Below are positions 31,618 to 39,498 of a stretch of 64,000 bases of DNA, piece after piece. Origin of the DNA: JADZAI01 sp047602465 (GTDB lineage Bacteria > Pseudomonadota > Alphaproteobacteria > Micropepsales > Micropepsaceae). Location: NCBI GenBank assembly GCA_047602465.1, contig JASGHF010000002.1, positions 604,704 to 668,703 of the forward strand. The letters are read 5' to 3'. The first letter of the stretch is position 1, and each line of letters begins with the position of its first letter. The translations under genes were made by a program, and so were the position numbers. The notes beneath the pieces are model-generated. The model saw only the letters and a program-made list of their open reading frames with translations, did no database searches and was not told the DNA's origin.

Positions 31618-33537
31618 ATGCCCGCCGCCGCGCCCCATATCATTTTCCCCGAAGGCTCGGCGCTCGCAGCCGTCGCGGCCGCAGAACTGACTGCGCATCT
31701 GGCGCGTCTTGAGGGACACGGCCTCACCGGCATCGCGATCGGCCATGGCGCGACAGGCGAAGGCTTCGACTGGTCGGTCGAGGGCGGCGCGGTGACCATC
31801 GCCGCCGACGGACCGCAGGGGGCGCTCCACGCCGTCTATGATCTGCTGGAAGCCATCGGCTTCGCCTGGCCCGCCCCCGGCGACGACATGATTGTCGTCC
31901 CCGAAGCGCCGGACGAACTCCCCGCCACGCGCGGCCGCCAGAGTCCGGCCATCGCCGGGCGCAGCCTCATCCTCGGCCATCACGCCTTCATGGCCGATGC
32001 CGCCGCCTGGATCAGGTGGGCGGCCCGCAACCGCCTCAACACGATCTTCTTCCACATCGACGAGCATGGCGCCGGCCTCGGCGCCATCCCGGCGCGCCAG
32101 TGGCAGGCGATGCGCGCGGACGCCGTCGCCCTCGCCCGCTCCTTCGGCATGACGCTGGAACTCGGCGGTCACGGCCTGCCGGCGCTCCTGCCGCGCGCCG
32201 ATTTCGCCGCCCATCCCGAACGCTTCCCCGTGCGCGGCGGCCAGCGCGATGCGCGCTACAACCTCAACGTCCTCGATCCCGGCGCCATCGCCGCCATCAA
32301 GACGAACGCCGCAGAATGGTTCGCCGCCAATCCGGGCTTCGACATCTATCACCTCTGGCCCGACGACCTGCCCGATGGCGGCTGGTGCGAAGAAGCTGCG
32401 GCCTCGGGCCATTCCGCCTCCGATCAGGCGATGATCGCCATCAACGCCGTCGCCGAAGTTCTCGCGGCGGCCGAACCGGACGCCCAGCTCGCCTGGCTCT
32501 CCTATCACGACACCGAAGCGCCGCCGCGCATTGCGCCCGCCGCCAATGTCGCGCTCACCTTCGCGCCGCGCCTGCGCTGCTACGCCAGGGCCATCGACGC
32601 CGACCATCCGGTCAACGCGAAATACCCCGATCTGTGGCGCGCCAACGCCGCGCTCTATCCCGGCCGCGCCCGCGTCTTCGAGTATTGGCTCGACGCCATT
32701 CTCTTCAAGATCGTCGCCCCGCCGATGGTCGATGTCATCCGCCGCGACCTCGCCTTCTACGCCGCGAATGGCGCAGACGCCGTCGGCGCGCTGGCGACCG
32801 GCTCGATGCCTTTCCCGGCCCCGAACCTCAACGCCTTCGCCTTCGCCCGCCTCGCCTGGAATCCCACGCTCACGGCAAAGGACATCCGCGAACAGTTCTG
32901 CCTGCACGTCTTCAGATCGGCCCTGCACATGCCGGCCTATTTCGAGGCGCTGGAACGCGCCTTCGCCTTCGACCTCGATCTCCGCCCCGATGAAGCGCGC
33001 CTGCGCGGCCGCGGCACGCTGGAGGAAACCATCCTCAATCCGCCCCGCGATATCGGCAGCGCCTTCAACGTCGCGGGCGCCCATGTCGGCGACACCCAGC
33101 AGCGCCAGGAACGCGCCCTCGACGCGCTGGAAGACGCCGAGGCCATCTTCGCCAAACTGATGGACTCGACCGACGAAGCCCGCAGCCAGGCGATCCTGCG
33201 CGAGGAATGCCACCGCTATCTCTGCCACGCCCGTCTGGTCCTGCAGGCCTCGCTGCTCGACATCCGCGCCGCCGAGGTCGCCGGCGGCCCGCGCGACGTC
33301 ACCGATGCCGTGAAGCAGGCCCGCTATCACCTCACGCGCCTGGAAACCGAAATGCGCGGCTTCATCCGCGAACCCTATGTCACCAACACGCGCCTGCTGA
33401 TGTGGCTCTTCACCGGCCTCGCCATCGACCGGGCCGAGGATGCCCTGCTCGACGGCGGCGCGGCCCGCAAGCGGCTGAAGAACCGCATGGAGACGGCGCG
33501 CGCCAACTTCACGCGCATCGGCGCCCTTTGGGGTTAA
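31618..33537 (+). CDS. DUF4838 glycosidase-like protein
   Basis: 639 aa without a signal peptide. Residues 1 to about 95 look like the small alpha/beta domain that precedes the catalytic barrel in GH20/GH67 enzymes (AAELTAHLARLEG...TIAADGPQGALHAVYDLLEAIGFAWPAP). The next 300 residues fit a TIM barrel of the DUF4838 type (WIRWAARNRLNTIFFHIDEHG, YHLWPDDLPDGGWCEEAA, LAWLSYHDTEAPP, VFEYWLDAILFK). A helical C-terminal region follows. Presumed to act on a glycan or glycoside, probably in the cytoplasm given the lack of an export signal. Divergent from the SCP2 gene, 87 bp apart. Confidence 0.72.
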   Translation: MPAAAPHIIFPEGSALAAVAAAELTAHLARLEGHGLTGIAIGHGATGEGFDWSVEGGAVTIAADGPQGALHAVYDLLEAIGFAWPAPGDDMIVVPEAPDELPATRGRQSPAIAGRSLILGHHAFMADAAAWIRWAARNRLNTIFFHIDEHGAGLGAIPARQWQAMRADAVALARSFGMTLELGGHGLPALLPRADFAAHPERFPVRGGQRDARYNLNVLDPGAIAAIKTNAAEWFAANPGFDIYHLWPDDLPDGGWCEEAAASGHSASDQAMIAINAVAEVLAAAEPDAQLAWLSYHDTEAPPRIAPAANVALTFAPRLRCYARAIDADHPVNAKYPDLWRANAALYPGRARVFEYWLDAILFKIVAPPMVDVIRRDLAFYAANGADAVGALATGSMPFPAPNLNAFAFARLAWNPTLTAKDIREQFCLHVFRSALHMPAYFEALERAFAFDLDLRPDEARLRGRGTLEETILNPPRDIGSAFNVAGAHVGDTQQRQERALDALEDAEAIFAKLMDSTDEARSQAILREECHRYLCHARLVLQASLLDIRAAEVAGGPRDVTDAVKQARYHLTRLETEMRGFIREPYVTNTRLLMWLFTGLAIDRAEDALLDGGAARKRLKNRMETARANFTRIGALWG

Positions 33538-33599
33538 CGGCGCCCGGCTTCACGGCGGCGCTGCAAGGCCCTAGGCTCACGCCGCTTCGGGGGGATTCC

Positions 33600-34031
33600 A
33601 TGCGTTCCGTGTTTCTTGCTGCCGTCATCACAACCGTCCTGGCGTTGCCGGCCATGGCCGAGGAAGCAGCGCCGCCGCTGCCGACGCCGGACCTCAAGCC
33701 GCCACGCAGCTTCACCATATTTTTCGACCACGCCGGCCCGCAAATCCCCGATGAAGCGCAATCGCTTCTGCCCCAGATCGCCGAGATCTTCGCGCGCGTC
33801 GGCTACACGGCGGTCAAGGTCGAATGCCACAGCGACAATGTCGCGTCACAGTCCGTCAACATCCCCCTCACCGAGGACCGCGCCCGCCGCATCAAGACCG
33901 AACTGGTGCGTTACGGCGTGCCGGATGCTGCGGTCACGGCTGTCGGCCTCGGCTTTTCCGACCCTCTCGTGCCCGATGCCGCGCCGGAGACTGCTGTCTC
34001 CAACCGGCGCTGCGTCATCGATCTGACCTGA
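33600..34031 (+). CDS. small OmpA-family periplasmic protein
   Basis: 143 aa: signal peptide (MRSVFLAAVITTVLALPAMA), a short Pro-rich linker, then an OmpA-like peptidoglycan-binding domain (FTIFFDHAGPQIPDEAQ ... VECHSDN ... NIPLTEDRARRIKTELVRYGV ... AVSNRRCVIDL). The domain is nearly the whole mature protein, with no beta-barrel. Two Cys (VEC and NRRC) recur at the same places in the next gene and could form a disulfide. ATG at 33600 follows GGGGGATTCC. Confidence 0.8.
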   Translation: MRSVFLAAVITTVLALPAMAEEAAPPLPTPDLKPPRSFTIFFDHAGPQIPDEAQSLLPQIAEIFARVGYTAVKVECHSDNVASQSVNIPLTEDRARRIKTELVRYGVPDAAVTAVGLGFSDPLVPDAAPETAVSNRRCVIDLT

Positions 34032-34043
34032 TCGGAGACGGTG

Positions 34044-34454
34044 ATGAACATCCCGAAAGTCCTTGTCGTCGGAGCGCTCCTGTTCGCCGCCGGCTGCACC
34101 CATCATGTGAAGCTTAAACCTACGGGCAGCTACCCCGTCTTCTTCGACAAGGGCGACGCCCGCATTCCGTCCGACGGCAAGGATGTGCTGGAAGTCATCG
34201 CCGAAGCCCACGCCGCCGGCAGCTTCAACGCGGCGACGGTGGAATGCTACAGCGACAACGCCTCCGACGATGTCGCCGCCAACACGGCGCTGACGCAGAA
34301 GCGCGCCGACCGCGTGAAGGCCGATCTCGTGAAGCTGGGCGTGCCCGGCGGCGCCATTACGGCTGTCGGCAAAGGCCCCGCCGATCCGCTCGTCCCCGGC
34401 GTCACCGGCGAGACGGCGGTGTCGAACCGCCGCTGCCTCGTCACGCTGTCCTGA
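34044..34454 (+). CDS. small OmpA-family lipoprotein, paralogue of the preceding gene
   Basis: 136 aa. The N-terminus MNIPKVLVVGALLFAAGC is a lipoprotein signal with the lipid-accepting Cys about residue 18. The rest is an OmpA-like domain (YPVFFDKGDARIPSDGK ... VECYSDN ... TALTQKRADRVKADLVKLGV ... AVSNRRCLVTL), clearly paralogous to the gene 12 bp upstream, including the two Cys. Likely an outer-membrane anchor that holds peptidoglycan. A GGAG ribosome site precedes the ATG at 34044; a GTG 3 nt earlier is also in frame. Confidence 0.82.
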   Translation: MNIPKVLVVGALLFAAGCTHHVKLKPTGSYPVFFDKGDARIPSDGKDVLEVIAEAHAAGSFNAATVECYSDNASDDVAANTALTQKRADRVKADLVKLGVPGGAITAVGKGPADPLVPGVTGETAVSNRRCLVTLS

Positions 34455-34458
34455 TCCG

Positions 34459-36006
34459 ATGAGCTGGCGGCCCGAGATCGACGAGATCGCCCGCCGTCAG
34501 GCCATGACGCGCGAAATGGGCGGGCCGGACAAGGTCGAGCGCCAGCACGCGCAGGGCAAGCTGACCGTCCGCGAGCGCATCCAGCGCATCGCGGACGAAG
34601 GCTCCTTCCGCGAGATCGGATCGCTGTCCGGCAAGGCGGTGTACGACAAGGACGGCAAGCTCATCTCGCTGTCGCCCGCCAACACCGTCCTCGGCCGCGC
34701 CGCCATCGATGGCCGCCCGGTCGTGCTGCAGGGCGACGACTTCACCGTGCGCGGCGGCGCCGCCGACGCCGCGATCTGGCAGAAGCAGGTGATGGCGGAG
34801 CAGATGGCGCGCGAACTGCGCCTGCCGATCGTCCGCCTGATCGACGGCACGGGCGGCGGCGGCTCGGTCAAATCGCTGGATGTCGACGCCCGCACCTATG
34901 TTCCGGCCAATCCCGGCTGGGATCACGTCGTCGCCAATCTCGCGACCGTGCCCGTCGTCGCATTGGCGCTCGGCCCGACCGCCGGCCTCGGCGCCGCGCG
35001 GGCCGTGACCTCGCATTACTCGGTGATGGTCGCCGGCGTGTCGTCGCTCTTCGCCGCCGGCCCGCCGGTGGTGAAGCGTCTCGGCGAAGACGTCGACAAG
35101 GAAACGCTCGGCGGCTCGAAGATCCACACCCGCAACGGCTCCATCGACGACGAGGCGACAAGCGAGGACGACGCTTTCGCCCGCGCCCGGCGCTTTCTCT
35201 CCTACCTGCCTTCGTCGGTTTACGATCTGCCGCCGCGCACGCAGCCCACCGACGATCCGAACCGCCGCGAGGAGAAGCTTCTCTCCATCGTCCCGCGCAA
35301 CCGGCGGCAGGTCTACAAAATGCGCCAGATCGTCGAGTCCTGCGTCGATAGCGGCAGCTTCTTCGAGATCGGCAGGTTCAACGGCCGCTCCGCCATCACC
35401 GGCCTCGCCCGCATCGACGGCTGGCCTGTCGCGATCATCGCCAACGATCCTTACTTCTATGGCGGCGGCTGGACGGCGGACGCCAGCCACAAGCTGATCC
35501 GCTTCCTCGACATGGCGGAAACCTTCCACCTGCCGGTCGTCAATTTCGTCGACAATCCCGGCTTCGTCGTCGGTGTCGCGGCCGAGACGGCGGCGACGAT
35601 CCGTCACGGCAGCCGGGCGCTCGCCGCCGTCTATCAGGCGACAGTGCCCTGGTGTTCGGTCCTCATCCGCAAATGCTTCGGCGTCGCGGGCGCCGCCAAC
35701 GCCAACGCCACGCGCCTGCACTACCGCTTCGCCTGGCCCAGCGGCGACTGGGGTTCTCTGCCCATGGAGGGCGGCATCGAGGCCGCCTTCAAGTCCGACC
35801 TCGCGGCCAGCGACGACCCGGAACAACTGCTCGCCGACATCCAGGCCCGCATGGAGCAGGTGCGCTCGCCCTTCCGCACCGCCGAAGGCTTCCTCATGGA
35901 AGACATCATCGACCCACGCGACACGCGGCCCATGCTCGTCGAGTTCGCCAATCTCGCCGCGCCGCTCCGCCGGCCGGGTCCGTCCGCCTTCGGTCTACGC
36001 CCGTGA
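34459..36006 (+). CDS. acyl-CoA carboxylase beta subunit (carboxyltransferase)
   Basis: 515 aa. N-terminal half: ARQHAQGKLTVRERIQRIADEGSFREIG-type block, VVLQGDDFTVRGGAADA, and LPIVRLIDGTGGGGSV with oxyanion glycines. C-terminal half: IGRFNGRSAITGLARIDGWPVAIIAND, VVNFVDNPGFVVG and MEGGIEAAF. These match propionyl/methylcrotonyl-CoA carboxylase beta chains, which move a carboxyl group from carboxybiotin to an acyl-CoA. No biotin-carboxylase subunit is encoded nearby, so its partner lies elsewhere and the substrate is open. Begins 4 bp after the OmpA lipoprotein gene. Confidence 0.85.
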   Translation: MSWRPEIDEIARRQAMTREMGGPDKVERQHAQGKLTVRERIQRIADEGSFREIGSLSGKAVYDKDGKLISLSPANTVLGRAAIDGRPVVLQGDDFTVRGGAADAAIWQKQVMAEQMARELRLPIVRLIDGTGGGGSVKSLDVDARTYVPANPGWDHVVANLATVPVVALALGPTAGLGAARAVTSHYSVMVAGVSSLFAAGPPVVKRLGEDVDKETLGGSKIHTRNGSIDDEATSEDDAFARARRFLSYLPSSVYDLPPRTQPTDDPNRREEKLLSIVPRNRRQVYKMRQIVESCVDSGSFFEIGRFNGRSAITGLARIDGWPVAIIANDPYFYGGGWTADASHKLIRFLDMAETFHLPVVNFVDNPGFVVGVAAETAATIRHGSRALAAVYQATVPWCSVLIRKCFGVAGAANANATRLHYRFAWPSGDWGSLPMEGGIEAAFKSDLAASDDPEQLLADIQARMEQVRSPFRTAEGFLMEDIIDPRDTRPMLVEFANLAAPLRRPGPSAFGLRP

Positions 36007-36365
36007 CCGCCGCGATCATTGCAACGCTCAGGATCGTCCACTACGCGGCGCTGGCTTTCGGCGCGCTCGGCTGGCTGATCCCCGTGAAGGGCGTCCTGAT
36101 CGGCTATCTCGTTTTCATGATGGCGCTGGTCGTGCAGTGGCGGCTGAACAAGGACAGCTGCCTTCTCGACAACGCCGAAAGCTGGCTGAAGCACGGCCGC
36201 TTCCGCGCCGGCGAGGCGAACCCGAATGAGGGATCGTTCCTCGCCAATCTCGTGCATACCGTCTTCGGCATCCGCGTGCATGAGCCGCTCGCCTCGCAGC
36301 TCATCTATATCGTGATGGCGATCTTCTTCGTCTTCGGCGCCATCCACCTCGCCTGGCGCTGGTAG
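36003..36365 (+). CDS. small membrane protein, unknown function
   Basis: 120 aa starting at a GTG that overlaps the preceding stop (GTGA). About three hydrophobic segments are visible (residues 6-24, 27-46 and 97-118) with a soluble middle that has a Cys-Leu-Leu-x-Asn-x-Glu pattern after QWRLNKDS. This loosely recalls DUF2784-like membrane proteins, but I cannot assign it firmly. Coupling to the carboxylase gene suggests co-expression. Confidence 0.6.
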   Translation: MTAAIIATLRIVHYAALAFGALGWLIPVKGVLIGYLVFMMALVVQWRLNKDSCLLDNAESWLKHGRFRAGEANPNEGSFLANLVHTVFGIRVHEPLASQLIYIVMAIFFVFGAIHLAWRW

Positions 36366-36368
36366 GCC

Positions 36369-36926
36369 TCAGGCCGCAACGGCCCGGCGGGCGGGAAGGA
36401 AGCGGCGGTTCGACAGCAACCCCGCCGACACCAGCGACACCAGCACGCCGACGGGGAAGATCTCCGTGAACGTCATCGGCATCCGGTACAGCGGATCGCG
36501 ATAGTCGGCCTCGAACTGCCGCATCCCCGCGATGAACTGGTCCAGCGCCGCACCCGAAACGCCCCTGGCCTTCTCCGCCTCGATCAGCGCCCCGGTAAAG
36601 ACCGCGCCGTAATCCATGCCCGTGACGGCGAGCGCCAGCTCCCAGGCCGCGACATAGATCAGCGCCGCGACAAGGCTGATGCCAAGCCCCAGTCCCAGCG
36701 CCGGCAGGAACCGGATCACGCCGCCCAGATCGTCGTCGCGGCGGCGCTTGATGGCGATGAAAACGGCGCTCAGCGCCACCAGCATGGTCGTGTAGCCGAT
36801 CGCCATGCCGGCCCATATGGGCAGCGGGTTCGACTGCATGGTCATGGCGAGCAGGATCATCGGGATGCCGACGATCAACCCGGCGATAAGGCCGTATTTC
36901 AGGATGGAGGGCAGGGTGGCGGTCAT
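36369..36926 (-). CDS. DUF4199 domain membrane protein
   Basis: 185 aa with four hydrophobic segments (about 8-28, 38-60, 72-98, 148-168). The order SILKYGLIAGLIVGIP...GYTTMLVALSAVFIAIKRRRDDD...LGLGISLVAALIYVAAW is the DUF4199 layout. Function unknown. It lies downstream of a membrane-anchored LuxR-type regulator on the same strand (113 bp gap); this pair recurs in other genomes in my recollection, so the regulator probably controls it or partners with it. Confidence 0.78.
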   Translation of the reverse strand: MTATLPSILKYGLIAGLIVGIPMILLAMTMQSNPLPIWAGMAIGYTTMLVALSAVFIAIKRRRDDDLGGVIRFLPALGLGLGISLVAALIYVAAWELALAVTGMDYGAVFTGALIEAEKARGVSGAALDQFIAGMRQFEADYRDPLYRMPMTFTEIFPVGVLVSLVSAGLLSNRRFLPARRAVAA

Positions 36927-37039
36927 GGTCTGGGCGATCCTTCAGTTCGCGATTTGCCCGGTCAGCATGACGAAGCCGTCCACGCCGCCAATCGCCCGAA
37001 AGTATGATTTGGCCGAAATCACCCGGAAAATCTTGCGAT

Positions 37040-37450
37040 TCAGGGCACGAGGCCCAGTTCGCGAGCCTTGGCCAGCGCGTCGGTCCGCCGCTTGGCCTCC
37101 AGCTTCTCGAACAGCCGGGCGATATGGGTCTTCACCGTGTTGGGGGATACGCCCAGCGACTGCGCGATCTCCTTGTTCGACCGCCCGGCCGCGATCTCGT
37201 TCAGCACGTCCAGCTCGCGGGGCGAAATCCCCAGCGCCGCCTGCGCCTTGGGGTTGCCGTCGAACGGAACGGCGGGCGGGGCGGGCGCGACCCGCGTCCC
37301 GATATAGATGCCGAGGATCAGGAACGCCGTCGCCACCGCGGCCAGCAGCACCTCCATCGGCTGCAGCCGGGCCAGCCGCTGATAGTCCAGCCACTGCAGC
37401 GCCAAAGTGCCGCTCGCCAGCAGGGCGCCATAGATCAGAATACGCTTCAC
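37040..37450 (-). CDS. membrane-anchored LuxR-type helix-turn-helix regulator
   Basis: 136 aa. Two N-terminal hydrophobic segments (about residues 3-20 and 33-52), a Pro-rich linker, then a complete LuxR/GerE helix-turn-helix at 75-130 (LGISPRELDVLNEIAAGRSNKEIAQSLGVSPNTVKTHIARLFEKLEAKRRTDAL). There is no receiver or autoinducer domain, so any signal must come through the membrane part. Divergent from ppa with 69 bp between the starts. Confidence 0.85.
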   Translation of the reverse strand: MKRILIYGALLASGTLALQWLDYQRLARLQPMEVLLAAVATAFLILGIYIGTRVAPAPPAVPFDGNPKAQAALGISPRELDVLNEIAAGRSNKEIAQSLGVSPNTVKTHIARLFEKLEAKRRTDALAKARELGLVP

Positions 37451-37519
37451 CCGCCCTCCCCGGCCTTGATAACAGTGCGGCAGCCGCCCGCGATGAAGCT
37501 GCGGCGTTCAGGTAACGTC

Positions 37520-38056
37520 ATGGACATCAGCAAGATCAAGACCGGCGAGAACCCGCCCTGGGACGTCAACGTCCTCATCGAGATCCCGCAGGGCGCCGCG
37601 CCGGTGAAGTACGAGATCGACAAGGCCTCGGGCGCCATGGTCGTCGACCGCTTCCTGCACACGGCGATGTACTATCCCTGCAATTACGGCTTCATCCCCA
37701 ACACGCTCAGCCAGGACGGCGACCCGTGTGACGTGGTGCTGGTCGCGCCCTCGCCGGTGGTGTCGGGTTGCGTCGTGCGCTGCCGCCCGGTCGGCGTGCT
37801 GCTGATGCAGGACGAGAAAGGCGTGGACGAGAAAATCCTCTGCGTCCCCGTCGACAAGCTCCACCCCTATTACAGCGCGGTGAAGAGCTACAGGGATTTG
37901 CCCTCGATCCTCACCGAACAGATCCAGCACTTCTTCGAGCACTACAAGGATCTCGAAAAGGGCAAATGGGTGAAGGTGGTCGACTGGCTGGGGCCGGACG
38001 ACGCCGCGAAGATGATCGTGGAAGGCGTCGAGCGCGCCGCTGCGCACAAGGGCTGA
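37520..38056 (+). CDS. ppa: inorganic pyrophosphatase
   Basis: 178 aa, standard family I length. Active-site blocks: NVLIEIPQGAAPVKYEIDK, MYYPCNYGFIPNTLSQDGDPCDVV (signature D-G-D-P-x-D), and DEKILCVPVDKLHP. Hydrolyses PPi to phosphate in the cytoplasm, pulling biosynthetic reactions forward. I chose the ATG at 37520; the frame is open far upstream but without family similarity. Confidence 0.96.
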   Translation: MDISKIKTGENPPWDVNVLIEIPQGAAPVKYEIDKASGAMVVDRFLHTAMYYPCNYGFIPNTLSQDGDPCDVVLVAPSPVVSGCVVRCRPVGVLLMQDEKGVDEKILCVPVDKLHPYYSAVKSYRDLPSILTEQIQHFFEHYKDLEKGKWVKVVDWLGPDDAAKMIVEGVERAAAHKG

Positions 38057-38063
38057 AAAACAG

Positions 38064-38678
38064 ATGACGATCCTGCGCCTCACGGCCGCGCTTGCGACGG
38101 CGTTCTCGCTCGCGGCGCCTGCCTTCGCCGACTATCTGGTCGAATGTTCCAGCGGCGGCTACCGCTACACCTATTGCCCGGTCGATACGCGCTTCGGCGT
38201 CGAACTCGCCGAGCAGAAATCGACGACGCCCTGCACGCTGGGCAGCTCCTGGGGTTACGATTCCGGCGGCGTGTGGACCGATCAGGGCTGCCGCGGAGTT
38301 TTCCGCATCCTGGAAGGCCGCGCCCGCCCGCGTCCGGAGGCCCAGCCCGAATACGACGTGGACGAAGTCCTCGCCGAACTGGAAGCCGACGGCACGATGG
38401 ACGAATGGCGCGCCGACGATGAACTGAATGGCCGCTCGGTCGGCTCCGGCGTCGCCGACGCCATCGAGGCCTGCGCCTATGCGGCCGAAGCGCGCGAGAT
38501 GGAACGCGGCGCCGCCGGCGTGGTGTTCGAAAGCGTCGATCAGGTGGTTCCCCGCGCGCGCCGCGCTTTCGATCTGGAGGTGACGCTGGTCGTCAGGTTC
38601 CACAACGGCAAGGCGCGCCGCTTCGACGGCGAATGCCGGGTGCAGAACGGCCAGGTTTCGGCCTACAGCAAGTACTAG
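38064..38678 (+). CDS. DUF3011 exported protein
   Basis: 204 aa. Signal peptide MTILRLTAALATAFSLAAPAFA, then a DUF3011 module of about 60 residues (VECSSGGYRYTYCPVDT...LGSSWGYDSGGVWTDQGCRGVF), a Cys-rich fold usually found in exported bacterial proteins. The C-terminal half (DAIEACAYAAEAREME ... RRFDGECRVQNGQVSAYSKY) looks like a small exported domain with a Cys pair. Function unknown. Seven nt after ppa. Confidence 0.72.
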   Translation: MTILRLTAALATAFSLAAPAFADYLVECSSGGYRYTYCPVDTRFGVELAEQKSTTPCTLGSSWGYDSGGVWTDQGCRGVFRILEGRARPRPEAQPEYDVDEVLAELEADGTMDEWRADDELNGRSVGSGVADAIEACAYAAEAREMERGAAGVVFESVDQVVPRARRAFDLEVTLVVRFHNGKARRFDGECRVQNGQVSAYSKY

Positions 38679-38692
38679 GAAAAATCGTTTGG

Positions 38693-38713
38693 CGGCGGGT
38701 CTTGAACCCGCCG
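38693..38713 (+). terminator. hairpin after the DUF3011 gene
   Basis: CGGCGGGT / ACCCGCCG stem of 8 bp with a 5-nt loop, 15 bp past the stop. No T-tract follows, so termination would be weak. It overlaps the predicted RpoH -35 box of hsp20. Confidence 0.4.
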
Positions 38714-38728
38714 TCCGCGCCTCTACAT
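38701..38728 (+). promoter_or_regulatory. candidate RpoH (heat-shock sigma) promoter of hsp20
   Basis: CTTGAA at 38701 and CTCTACAT at 38721, 16 bp between the CTTG and CTCTACAT cores, fit the alphaproteobacterial RpoH consensus (CTTG ... CYTATNT). The predicted start at about 38735 gives a 5' UTR of about 95 nt that matches the folded thermometer below. Confidence 0.55.
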
Positions 38729-38734
38729 CGATGA

Positions 38735-38829
38735 GTGCCGCCCGCTGGATGTCCGGGGGCGGCGTTTACCCCCTGCGTGCCGGCCCTTGCGGCGGTTCGC
38801 CGGGCAAATCGCTCATCTGGAGGATTTCC
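38735..38829 (+). promoter_or_regulatory. ROSE-type RNA thermometer in the hsp20 leader
   Basis: Three successive hairpins: GCCGCCC/GGGCGGC (38737-38763), TGCC-GGC/GCC-G-GGCA (38778-38806), and a last one in which AAATCGCTC (38806-38814) pairs with GGAGGATTT (38819-38827), enclosing the ribosome site. In the last stem a G faces a G next to further non-canonical pairs, and the anti-SD strand reads TCGCT, which is the U-(U/C)-G-C-U signature of ROSE elements. ROSE leaders melt on heating and free the Shine-Dalgarno sequence. Confidence 0.72.
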
Positions 38830-39282
38830 ATGCGTTTCGACCTGTCGCCCCTTTACCGTTCGACCGTCGGCTTCGACCGTCTGTTCAACCTGCTTGACGG
38901 CGTGAACGACGCCCAGGGGCAGAGCTACCCCCCGTACAATATCGAGCGCCTCGGCGAGAACGACTACCGCATCACCATGGCGGTCGCCGGCTTCGCGGAG
39001 ACCGACCTCTCCATCGAGGTCAAGGAAAGCGCGCTCACCATCACCGGCAAACGCGCCGATGACGACAAGAAGCAGGCCTATCTGCATCAGGGCATCGCCG
39101 CCCGCGCCTTCGAGCGCCGCTTCCAGCTTGCCGATCACGTCGAGGTGACCGGCGCGAAGCTTGAGCATGGCCTTCTGCATGTCGAGCTGAAGCGCGTCAT
39201 CCCCGACGCGAAGAAGCCCCGCCGCATCGAGATCGGCGCGAACGCGAACGCCGCCGCGACGATCGAGGCCAAGGCCGCCTAA
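38830..39282 (+). CDS. small heat-shock protein Hsp20 (IbpA-like)
   Basis: 150 aa. The N-terminus MRFDLSPLYRSTVGFDRLFNLLD is typical of class A alphaproteobacterial sHsps. The alpha-crystallin domain covers about 37-130 (YPPYNIERLGENDYRITMAVAGF ... GIAARAFERRFQLADHVEV ... GLLHVELKRVIP), and a KKPRRIEI tail supplies the I-x-I type contact. An ATP-independent holdase. The ROSE leader and RpoH promoter upstream predict dual heat control. A strong terminator follows. Confidence 0.94.
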   Translation: MRFDLSPLYRSTVGFDRLFNLLDGVNDAQGQSYPPYNIERLGENDYRITMAVAGFAETDLSIEVKESALTITGKRADDDKKQAYLHQGIAARAFERRFQLADHVEVTGAKLEHGLLHVELKRVIPDAKKPRRIEIGANANAAATIEAKAA

Positions 39283-39317
39283 GCGCGACTGAAGCCAAAG
39301 ACTGCCCCCTTCGGATC

Positions 39318-39350
39318 GGGCGCATCGGGTTGGACCCGATGCGCCCTTTT
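39318..39350 (+). terminator. intrinsic terminator of hsp20
   Basis: Perfect 13-bp stem GGGCGCATCGGGT / ACCCGATGCGCCC with a 3-nt loop followed by TTTT, 35 bp past the hsp20 stop. Confidence 0.9.
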
Positions 39351-39498
39351 CGTTTGACGCCACGTCCCCTGCGACAGTTTTGAGCATGGCAGAATGTCGC
39401 GCGTCATTTTCGTGACTGGCATGCGCGCCGCGCGCACCTAAATCTTCCACTCGAGGGACGAGACACGCGCGCAAGCGCCAGCAAAGCGGAGCGATGCC

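Noticed and set aside
31531..33330. Long minus-strand frame running upstream of the SCP2 gene and antisense to the DUF4838 gene
   Set aside because: Only the last 110 codons match a family; the rest is antisense GC-skewed sequence with no ribosome site.
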